Shown: piece by piece, positions 7,198-13,013 of the stretch | Layout: each line of letters starts with the position of its first letter | Numbering within the stretch: the stretch's first letter is position 1 | Source of the DNA: Rhodobacterales bacterium | GTDB lineage: Bacteria > Pseudomonadota > Alphaproteobacteria > Rhodobacterales > Rhodobacteraceae | Reading direction: 5' to 3' | DNA length: 13,013 nucleotides | Assembly (NCBI GenBank): GCA_013298675.1 | Contig: JAAFIJ010000044.1 | Coordinates: 1 to 13,013 of the forward strand | The notes under the pieces: generated by a model | What the model was told of the DNA's origin: nothing | Databases searched by the model: none | Seen by the model: only the letters and a program-made list of their open reading frames with translations | Program-made: the position numbers and the translations under genes

Positions 7198-7337
7198 AAC
7201 TAATCGTCTTCCAAGTATGTAAATAAATATATGCATTATCAATATTTTACATTATTTTGTCTGCATTTTCCTAGTTTTGTCACAAACCATTAAGATCACT
7301 TCACATTGCCTCGAACGTTATCGCACCGAGGTCAATC
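7198..7337. promoter_or_regulatory. AT-rich intergenic region upstream of the AlpA-like gene
   Basis: This is the most AT-rich stretch in the window, especially 7215-7280. It contains an imperfect inverted repeat (GTAAATAAATAT at 7219-7230 against ATATTTTAC at 7242-7250), which could terminate the preceding gene or bind a regulator. It also has a perfect 11-base palindrome TTTGTCACAAA (7276-7286). The whole downstream block (7338 onward) runs on one strand with tiny gaps, so its main promoter probably lies here. I see no convincing -35/-10 pair. Confidence 0.45.
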
Positions 7338-7547
7338 ATGCTGCACAATCCACTTTTCCCTCGGACAGGCTTTGTCCGCCTGTCCTCAATCCTTGCTCCG
7401 AATGGCCCGATCCCCGTCTCGAAATCGACGTGGTGGCAGGGTGTCAAAGAGGGCCGCTTCCCCAAACCGCAAAAACTTGGGCCACGCACTACGGTCTGGA
7501 AAGCTGAAGACATCCGCGCGTTGTTTGATGGTTCAGTCGATGGCTAA
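7338..7547 (+). CDS. AlpA-family transcriptional regulator / excisionase-like protein
   Basis: A 69-residue DNA-binding protein. AlpA-type proteins carry a MerR-like winged helix-turn-helix; here residues about 25-62 contain PVSKSTWWQGVKEGRFPKP (helix, turn, recognition helix) and TTVWKAEDIRAL (wing and closing helix), the family hallmark. A GAGGT at 7328-7332 sits 5 bases before the ATG and fixes the start. Known members switch on integrase expression or act as recombination directionality factors for satellite-phage and island elements. It overlaps the next gene by 8 bases or more, so the two are coupled. Which promoter it acts on is unknown; the recombinase and hsdM downstream are the obvious candidates. 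Confidence 0.88.
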   Translation: MLHNPLFPRTGFVRLSSILAPNGPIPVSKSTWWQGVKEGRFPKPQKLGPRTTVWKAEDIRALFDGSVDG

Positions 7548-7965
7548 ACATCCAAACGTTCAAGCTATTCGAGCAGCCCGCGCATATACGATTGACGAGG
7601 CGGCAAACGCTCTAAGGATCAATGAGGTTACCATCCGCGCATGGATCAAATGCGGGCTCCCAGCCATGACCACCAGCCGACCATTCCTGATTTTGGGCGA
7701 AGACTTGCGCGGCTTTGTGCTGGATCGCCGCGCCAAAGCAAAAGCCAAGCTCTCATCGGATGAGTTGCTTTGCTTGACCTGCAAAGCTGCGCGCAAGCCC
7801 TTCGGTATGTTGGTCGATCTGCACCTGCAAAACGGCAAGACGGCGCGCCTTGTCGGGCTTTGCGAGGTTTGCGGCGGCACTTGCAGCCGAATGATCAGCC
7901 AAGCCAAATTGGGCGATTTCGGCGGAATTTTCGATCTCGGCACCAATGCCGGGCTTCAGGCCTAA
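7540..7965 (+). CDS. Small HTH protein with a four-cysteine zinc-knuckle-like domain
   Basis: A 141-residue protein from ATG 7540; ATG 7528 in the same frame is an alternative (145 residues), and neither has a clear ribosome binding site because both lie inside the AlpA-like gene. Residues 16-40 (YTIDEAANALRINEVTIRAW) are a MerR/excisionase-type helix-turn-helix. RPFLILGEDLRGFVLDRR forms the wing and following helix. The second half has two Cys pairs, C78-LT-C81 and C108-EV-C111, plus C115, consistent with one zinc site. I recall similar HTH-plus-cysteine proteins from Rhodobacterales islands, always uncharacterised. The stop at 7965 precedes the recombinase start by 49 bases. It may be an excisionase or a co-regulator with the AlpA-like protein; function is inference. 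Confidence 0.82.
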   Translation: MAKHPNVQAIRAARAYTIDEAANALRINEVTIRAWIKCGLPAMTTSRPFLILGEDLRGFVLDRRAKAKAKLSSDELLCLTCKAARKPFGMLVDLHLQNGKTARLVGLCEVCGGTCSRMISQAKLGDFGGIFDLGTNAGLQA

Positions 7966-8014
7966 GGGATACACCCGATCTCCACTTAAAACTGCAATTC
8001 AAGAGGGCAAGCCA

Positions 8015-9034
8015 ATGGCTCGGAAATTCAACGAAGAAAACGAACGCATCAAACGCCAATACTTGCATTTCCTGCGGGAGGCGAAGCGCTGCGATACCAC
8101 AACGGTCGATAAGGTCGCGGATGCGATTTTGCGTTTCGAGCGTGGTAATGGCTACAAGCCTTTCAAGCGTTTTCACATTGAACAGGCCGTTACCTTCAAA
8201 CGGCAATTGGAGGCTGACAAGAACGGCCGCACTGGAAAACCGCTGTCCAAATCAACCATCGACGGAACCCTGCGCGCGGTGAAGGCCTTTGTGCATTGGC
8301 TGGCAGGTCAACAGGGTTACAAATCGCGCATCACCTATGCGGATGCCGAATATTTCAACCTGAACGCCAAGGATGCCCGCATCGCCCACACGGATCGCGA
8401 TGCGCCGCATCCGACGATGGAACAATGCCGCCACGCCTTCGGGTTGATGCCCAGCGCCTCGGTGATCGAACGGCGCAACAAAGCGCTGTTTGCCTTCCTT
8501 ATGCTGACCTGCGCGCGGGATGGGGCCATTGCGTCGCTGCGGTTGAAGCACATCGACCTCGCCCAGTCTTGTGTTTATCAGGACGCCCGCGACGTCAGGA
8601 CCAAAGGGGCGAAGACTTTCACGACTTGCTTTATGCCCGTCGATCCGGCCTATCTTGCGGCTTTTGTCGATTGGGTGAACTTCCTGCGCAGTGACAAGCT
8701 GTTTGGCAATGACGACGCGCTTTTCCCTAAGCCTGAAATGGGCGTCATGGATGGGGCTTTTGCAGTGATCGGCCTTGCCCGCGAACCTTATGCCAATGCA
8801 ACGGCGATCCGCGAGGCCGTAAAATCCGCCTTCACATCTGCTGGCCTGCCTGCTTTTGGACCCCATAGTTTCCGCAAAACGCTGGTCAAACACGGCGATC
8901 AAATCTGCAAAACGCGCGAGCAGTTCAAGGCTTGGTCGCAAAACATTGGTCACGATTCCGTGGTGACCTCGATCAGCGCCTATTGTCCGGTGCCCTATGA
9001 GCGCCAAGCGGAACTGATCCGGGGCTTGGCTTAA
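8015..9034 (+). CDS. Second tyrosine recombinase / site-specific integrase
   Basis: A 339-residue recombinase, clearly different from the DUF4102 integrase. It has no arm-binding DUF4102 domain, only a SAM-like core-binding region (about 5-115, including KSTIDGTLRAVKAFVHWLAG) and a catalytic domain. Catalytic residues are present: R168 in CARDGAIASLRL, candidate Lys K197/K200, H284-x-x-R287 in PHSFRKTL, H313 in GHDS and the probable nucleophile Y323 in SAYCPVPY (Y328 is nearby). The start at 8015 is supported by AAGAGGG about 7 bases upstream. It ends 20 bases before hsdM, so it is probably co-transcribed with both the AlpA/HTH genes and the restriction operon. Possible roles are excision of a nested element or DNA rearrangement; no substrate repeats are visible in this window. 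Confidence 0.92.
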   Translation: MARKFNEENERIKRQYLHFLREAKRCDTTTVDKVADAILRFERGNGYKPFKRFHIEQAVTFKRQLEADKNGRTGKPLSKSTIDGTLRAVKAFVHWLAGQQGYKSRITYADAEYFNLNAKDARIAHTDRDAPHPTMEQCRHAFGLMPSASVIERRNKALFAFLMLTCARDGAIASLRLKHIDLAQSCVYQDARDVRTKGAKTFTTCFMPVDPAYLAAFVDWVNFLRSDKLFGNDDALFPKPEMGVMDGAFAVIGLAREPYANATAIREAVKSAFTSAGLPAFGPHSFRKTLVKHGDQICKTREQFKAWSQNIGHDSVVTSISAYCPVPYERQAELIRGLA

Positions 9035-9054
9035 GACCGCAACCACCCTACACC

Positions 9055-10536
9055 TTGGATAAGCAAAAAAAATTTGGGGCGGATATGTTTCAGCAGACCT
9101 TTAAGAACCTTGACGATATCATGTTCCAAGAACCCGGCTGCAACACCGAACTGGATTATGTGGAACAGTCGTCTTGGATGCTGTTTCTGAAATATCTTGA
9201 CGATCAGGAACAGGAACGCGCGGTAGAGGCGCAATTGACCGACACTGCCTATAATTTTCTGTTCCATGAACGTTTTCGCTGGTCGGAATGGGCCGCGCCG
9301 AAGACGGCTGAGGGCAAGCCTGATCTTGACCGCACCCGCATTGGCGGCGATTTGGTTGAATTTGTTAATAACGCGCTGATGCCCTATCTGCGCGGTTTTA
9401 GCCAATCCGCCACCGCCCCCGATACCATCGAATATAAGATCGGCGAGATTTTCACCGAGGTGCGTAACAAGTTCCAAAACGGCTATATGCTGCGCGATGC
9501 CTTGGGGCTGATCGACCAGCTGACTTTTGGCAGCCAGGAACAAAAGCACGAACTGTCCGACCTGTATGAAACCCGGATCAAGAACATGGGCAACGGCGGG
9601 CGCAATGGCGGGCAATACTACACCCCCCGCCCGCTGATCCGCGCCATGATCGCCGTGACTGATCCGCAGCTTGGCGAAACCATCTATGACGGCGCGGCGG
9701 GGTCGGCGGGCTTTCTGTGCGAGGCGTTTGATCACCTGCGCCCCCGCGTCAAAACCCCCGACGATCTGCAAACGCTGGAACGCCGCACCTTTTACGGCAA
9801 GGAACAAGCTCCCTTGGCCTATGTCATCGGCCTGATGAACATGATCCTGCACGGCATCCCCGCGCCGAACTACCTGCGCACCGATACGCTGGCCGACCGG
9901 ATTGCCGATATTGAGGAACGCGACCGCTACAACATCATCCTTGCAAACCCGCCCTTTGGCACCAACAAGAACAAACAGTTGCAGCAGAACTTTCCGATCA
10001 AATCGTCGGAATCCGCCTATATGTTCATGCAGCATTTCATCGAATCGCTCAAGGCAGGCGGACGCGCGGCGATTGTTATTAAGAACACCTTCCTGAGCAA
10101 CACCGACAACGCCTCGGTTGCCCTGCGCAAGCTGCTGCTGACCGATTGCCACCTGCACACGATCTTGGATTGCCCCGGCGGCACCTTTCTGGGGGCGGGA
10201 GTGAAAACCGTGGTGCTGTTCTTTGAACGGGGCCGCAAATCGCGTGACATCTGGTATTACCAACTGAACCCCGGTCGCAATATGGGCAAGACCAACCCCC
10301 TGAACGACGCCGATCTGGCCGAGTTTGTGGCCTTGCAGAAAACCTTTGCCGTGGGAGATAAATCATGGATCGTCAACGCCCTTACCCTTGACCCCGCCAC
10401 CTTTGATCTGTCGGTGAAAAACCCAAGCGCTCCCGAGGAAGCCCCCCTGCGCGACCCCGCCCAGATCATCGCCGACATGCTGGACCGAGACGCCGAAACC
10501 GCCGGGATTCTGGATACCATCCGGGGGATGCTGTGA
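9055..10536 (+). CDS. hsdM: Type I restriction-modification system DNA methyltransferase subunit HsdM
   Basis: A 493-residue N6-adenine methyltransferase subunit. With two copies per HsdS it methylates both strands of a bipartite recognition site using S-adenosylmethionine. Residues about 11-150 are the helical HsdM N-domain (MFQQTFKNLDDIMFQ and ELDYVEQSSWMLFLKYLDDQ). GGQYYTPRPLIRAMIAV (about 186-202) leads into motif I, YDGAAGSAGFL (about 211-221). The catalytic NPPFG motif IV is at 299-303. The start is TTG 9055, matching the usual N-terminal length; ATG 9085 is an alternative that would remove ten residues. Codons 4-6 contain a run of eight A (9065-9072). The stop overlaps the GTG of hsdS, the normal coupling for M and S subunits. 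Confidence 0.96.
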   Translation: MDKQKKFGADMFQQTFKNLDDIMFQEPGCNTELDYVEQSSWMLFLKYLDDQEQERAVEAQLTDTAYNFLFHERFRWSEWAAPKTAEGKPDLDRTRIGGDLVEFVNNALMPYLRGFSQSATAPDTIEYKIGEIFTEVRNKFQNGYMLRDALGLIDQLTFGSQEQKHELSDLYETRIKNMGNGGRNGGQYYTPRPLIRAMIAVTDPQLGETIYDGAAGSAGFLCEAFDHLRPRVKTPDDLQTLERRTFYGKEQAPLAYVIGLMNMILHGIPAPNYLRTDTLADRIADIEERDRYNIILANPPFGTNKNKQLQQNFPIKSSESAYMFMQHFIESLKAGGRAAIVIKNTFLSNTDNASVALRKLLLTDCHLHTILDCPGGTFLGAGVKTVVLFFERGRKSRDIWYYQLNPGRNMGKTNPLNDADLAEFVALQKTFAVGDKSWIVNALTLDPATFDLSVKNPSAPEEAPLRDPAQIIADMLDRDAETAGILDTIRGML

Positions 10537-11750
10537 AACCGGGGTGGGAGAAAACGACGCTTGGTGAGTTGTGCAAAATCGCTAGGGGCGGATCGCCTCG
10601 TCCAATCGAAAAGTTCATGACGGACGACCCAAATGGGATCAACTGGATTAAAATTGGGGACGCGACTAGGAGCGGAAAATACATTTATGAAACGCGGGAG
10701 AAAATCACTCAAGACGGGGTGAGCCGATCTCGGATGGTTCATGAGGGCGATTTTCTGCTCTCAAACTCGATGAGTTTCGGACGCCCATACGTCATGAAAA
10801 CTTCGGGGTGTATTCATGACGGATGGTTGGTGTTGACTCCTGACACGAAACGCGCAGACCAAGATTTTCTTTACCACCTGCTTGGTTCCCCGCAGGTATT
10901 TCAGCAGTTTGACGCGCTTGCGGCTGGATCGACGGTTCGAAATCTGAACATCGGACTGGTTGAGCGCGTCAAAATCCCCCTCCCGCCCCTACACGAACAA
11001 AAGCGGATTATTGAGGTCTTAGATGCGGCCTTCGAAGGCCTGTCCCGCGCCCGCGCCCACACCGAAACCAACCTCCAAAACGCGCGGGAGTTGTTTGAGC
11101 AGTTAAGGGAAAAGACGCTATTTTCCGGCGAACATGAATGGGATTTGACACCGCTTGGAAGCCTGATCGACATAAAGCACGGTTATGCTTTCAAAAGCGA
11201 GTTCTTCACGGAGGTCGGTGACTTTGTTTTGTTAACCCCGGGAAACTACTTTGAAACTGGTGGTTACCGTGATCGAGGCGAGAAACAAAAATATTTTTGC
11301 GGTGAAATTCCAAGAGACTTCCTTTTGTCCAAAGGAGATCTTTTGGTAGCAATGACCGAGCAAGCGCCGGGGTTGCTCGGGAGTTGTATCGTTGTTCCGG
11401 ACGACGAACGATTTCTTCATAATCAGCGACTTGGTTTGATCTCGCCAAAAGCTGGAGTTGAATTTTGTAACGACTATTTTGCACATGTTTTCAATATTGC
11501 CGGATTTCGCAAATCGCTCAGTGACACTTGCTCGGGAGCCACCGTTCGCCACACATCGCCATCACGGATACAAGCGGTGTCAATCCCATTTGTTGGCAGC
11601 GCAATTGAACAGCGACGAATTGCGGATCTTTTGACCGAATACGAAAACGAAACCTCCCTACTCCAATCCCACTACCGCGCCAAACTCGCTGACCTTGAGG
11701 CCCTCCGCCAAGCCCTGTTGCAAAAGGCATTTGCGGGGGAGTTGACGTGA
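10533..11750 (+). CDS. hsdS: Type I restriction-modification system specificity subunit HsdS
   Basis: A 405-residue specificity subunit that fixes the target sequence of the methyltransferase and nuclease. The layout is classical: target-recognition domain 1 (about 1-150), a conserved coiled-coil spacer (151-197, starting PPLHEQKRIIEVLDAAFEGL), target-recognition domain 2 (about 202-352, GHEW-like entry then IKHGYAFKSEFF) and a C-terminal coiled coil (359-405, EQRRIADLLTEYENETSLL to QALLQKAFAGELT). GTG 10533 overlaps the hsdM stop and follows GGGGGA by 4 bases. Base use is patchy: both recognition domains are AT-richer with rarer codons, while the coiled coils are GC-rich like hsdM, a sign of domain exchange. 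Both domains look intact. The recognised DNA sequence cannot be read from this. Confidence 0.95.
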   Translation: MKPGWEKTTLGELCKIARGGSPRPIEKFMTDDPNGINWIKIGDATRSGKYIYETREKITQDGVSRSRMVHEGDFLLSNSMSFGRPYVMKTSGCIHDGWLVLTPDTKRADQDFLYHLLGSPQVFQQFDALAAGSTVRNLNIGLVERVKIPLPPLHEQKRIIEVLDAAFEGLSRARAHTETNLQNARELFEQLREKTLFSGEHEWDLTPLGSLIDIKHGYAFKSEFFTEVGDFVLLTPGNYFETGGYRDRGEKQKYFCGEIPRDFLLSKGDLLVAMTEQAPGLLGSCIVVPDDERFLHNQRLGLISPKAGVEFCNDYFAHVFNIAGFRKSLSDTCSGATVRHTSPSRIQAVSIPFVGSAIEQRRIADLLTEYENETSLLQSHYRAKLADLEALRQALLQKAFAGELT

Positions 11751-12352
11751 TGAAGCGCCCGCCGCCGCCGAACCTTGGCAAGGATGCGCAAGTTTTGGTG
11801 GCAATCGCAGCCCGTCATTGCCGAATGCCGCACCCGTCGGCGGTGGCCGCAATGGCGCGGGCGGTTTTTCCATCGATCCGGGCCAGCAGCACTCAGCCGC
11901 GCCTTAGCGTTGCAACCATCGGTGAAACGCGGCTGATGCATGATGACAACATGACGCCGCGCTGGGCCTTCCTGTGGGCGCATGGCATTGCCGACACCGC
12001 GCACCCAAACGGCTGGACATTTGCCCATGTCTGGACCGCCGCCCGCGACCCCGACGCCTATACGAACCTTGCCAATCTGGTGTTGATGCCCGAACCCCTT
12101 GCCAGCATGTCGGACAAACAAGGGCCGCTGATGCCCTATCTGCAACATCACGCGCAGACGGTGTATGGCTGGAAACCGCGCGGTGTTGAAGATGTCGCAA
12201 AGCCCGTGGGTTATGACGAAATCACTTGGGCCTATATGCCGCCCTGCGATGATCCAAGAAAGTTTGTGCGCGACCGCCTTGCTGTGCTTAACAATGAGCG
12301 CGTGAAGATCTTGCGAGAATTGATGAGTGAGGTGGATGACCGGGATGCATGA
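11750..12352 (+). CDS. Hypothetical HNH-like protein encoded between hsdS and hsdR
   Basis: A 200-residue protein that I do not recognise with certainty. ATG 11750 shares one base with the hsdS stop (TGATG) and has GGGGGAG 8 bases upstream; GTG 11747 is an alternative. The central part reads GWTFAHVWTAARDPDAYTNL and then ANLVLMPEPLASMSD (88-122), placing a His (H93) and an Asn (N106/N109) about as in the first two positions of HNH nucleases. It resembles a family I recall with 'CHIWP...NLANLVLvP..La..TDh' and a later LYGW-P segment (here VYGWKPRG). The third HNH His is not evident, so activity is doubtful. A Pro-rich start (residues 4-7) and a charged C-terminal helix frame it. Codon use matches hsdM/hsdR. 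Its stop overlaps the hsdR start region, so it is a true operon member. Confidence 0.75.
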   Translation: MKRPPPPNLGKDAQVLVAIAARHCRMPHPSAVAAMARAVFPSIRASSTQPRLSVATIGETRLMHDDNMTPRWAFLWAHGIADTAHPNGWTFAHVWTAARDPDAYTNLANLVLMPEPLASMSDKQGPLMPYLQHHAQTVYGWKPRGVEDVAKPVGYDEITWAYMPPCDDPRKFVRDRLAVLNNERVKILRELMSEVDDRDA

Positions 12353-13013
12353 CACCGAATCCGAGGCCGACACCCGCGCCAACCGCATTGATCCGGTTTT
12401 AATCGCGGCGGGCTGGCTGCCCCCCGATGCCCATGTCCGCCGCGAAGTGATTGCGCCCGGCCGTATCGTGCAAGGCGGCAAGCGCGCCAACCCGATGTCG
12501 GCGGATTATGTGTTGCACTACCGCGACCAGAAACTTGCGGTGATCGAGGCAAAACGCGCAGGCCGCGCCACCGCCGAAGGGGTTGCACAGGCCAAGGAAT
12601 ACGCCCAACGCCTGAACGCCCCCTTCGCCTATGCCACGAACGGTCTGACGTGGTACGAAATCGACATGAAAGGCGGCGAGTGCGAAATCGCAGCCCCGCC
12701 CAGCCCGCAAACCCTATGGGACCGCGCCTATCCCGCCCCCAACCCGTGGCGCGACCGTTTCGGGGCCGTGCCCTTCGAGGCTGGCGGCGGCAAATGGCAG
12801 CCCCGCTATTACCAACACAACGCCATCAGCGCCGCCCTAGAAGCCGTAGCAACAGGCCAGCGCCGCATCCTACTGACCCTCGCAACGGGCACCGGCAAAA
12901 CCGGCATCGCGTTCCAACTGTGCTGGAAACTGTTTCAGGCGCGCTGGAACCTTGGCGGTGAACCCACCCGCCGCCCCCGCATCCTGTTCCTCGCCGACCG
13001 CAACATCCTGGCC
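12345..13013 (+). CDS. hsdR: Type I restriction enzyme endonuclease/translocase subunit HsdR, N-terminal part (runs off right edge)
   Basis: 223 codons are open from ATG 12345 to the window end, overlapping the previous gene by 8 bases; ATG 12336 in frame is an alternative start. HsdR is the motor and nuclease subunit that translocates DNA and cuts far from the unmethylated site. The N-terminal nuclease domain shows a PD-(D/E)xK pattern: D54 in SADYVLHYRD, then E68-A-K70 in AVIEAKRAG, followed by AQAKEYAQRL and FAYATNGLTWYE. A Q-motif-like RYYQHNAI (154-161) precedes Walker A, LATGTGKTG (179-187), of the SF2 helicase part, and RILFLADRN marks the next helicase strand. The remaining two-thirds or more lies outside. 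No defect is seen in what is present. Confidence 0.94.
   Translation, partial: MHDTESEADTRANRIDPVLIAAGWLPPDAHVRREVIAPGRIVQGGKRANPMSADYVLHYRDQKLAVIEAKRAGRATAEGVAQAKEYAQRLNAPFAYATNGLTWYEIDMKGGECEIAAPPSPQTLWDRAYPAPNPWRDRFGAVPFEAGGGKWQPRYYQHNAISAALEAVATGQRRILLTLATGTGKTGIAFQLCWKLFQARWNLGGEPTRRPRILFLADRNILA

Noticed and set aside
7306..7539. N-terminal extension of the HTH/cysteine protein through the AlpA-like gene
   Set aside because: The extension lies in another frame of the AlpA-like gene, has no ribosome binding site and reads as Arg/Ser-rich out-of-frame sequence.
8252..9046. 264-codon open frame on the minus strand opposite the second recombinase
   Set aside because: The plus-strand protein has a full tyrosine recombinase active site and a good ribosome binding site; the antisense frame follows from codon bias.
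9031..10263. Long 410-codon open frame on the minus strand opposite hsdM
   Set aside because: It is the antisense shadow of GC-rich hsdM, whose methyltransferase motifs are intact; the antisense protein shows no family features.
10533..11750. Invertible hsdS repeats of the phase-variable shufflon type
   Set aside because: I compared the two coiled-coil regions and the recombinase flanks by eye and found no matching inverted repeats or silent partial hsdS copy in the window. Partners could lie outside.
12650..12961. 103-codon plus-strand frame near the right end
   Set aside because: It is out of frame with hsdR, whose nuclease and Walker A motifs continue uninterrupted to the window edge; the alternative product is Arg/Pro-rich noise.

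Overview
The window looks like a chromosome segment from a marine-type alphaproteobacterium of the order Rhodobacterales. The grounds are high GC codon usage, the tsaD / hemD / mitofilin / hemY arrangement typical of that group, and the protein sequences themselves. No database search was possible, so the taxonomic call is inference.

Core part (1 to about 4890). On the minus strand, the 5' end of gpsA (glycerol-3-phosphate dehydrogenase, cut by the window edge) overlaps the stop of tsaD (tRNA t6A modification) by an ATGA. Divergent from tsaD, the plus strand carries hemD (uroporphyrinogen-III synthase), an alphaproteobacterial Mic60/mitofilin homologue, and hemY (TPR membrane protein with a C-terminal zinc ribbon). 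After hemY come a hairpin, a sigma70-like promoter and a complete tRNA-Thr(CGT) gene with encoded CCA.

Accessory part (about 4884 to the right edge). The 3' end of the tRNA is followed at once by repeats and a DUF4102/P4-type tyrosine integrase, which is the left boundary of a tRNA-integrated genomic island. Cargo in order: a conserved-looking protein of unknown function with an AT-richer gene (6277-7197); an AT-rich spacer with palindromes; a compact cassette of an AlpA-like regulator, a small HTH plus four-cysteine protein and a second, unrelated tyrosine recombinase. This runs within 20 bases into a type I restriction-modification operon: hsdM, hsdS, a small HNH-like protein of unknown function, and the start of hsdR, which leaves the window.

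How the parts work together. The first integrase probably moved the island into tRNA-Thr. The AlpA/HTH/recombinase trio could control a nested excision event, or expression of the adjacent restriction operon. HsdM and HsdS would methylate a bipartite site and HsdR would cut unmodified DNA. The least ordinary parts are the HNH-like gene translationally coupled between hsdS and hsdR, the regulator-recombinase cassette fused in line with hsdM, and the repeat/hairpin array covering the integrase start. No CRISPR array, IS element or rRNA was seen. No gap without a gene exceeds 300 bases.
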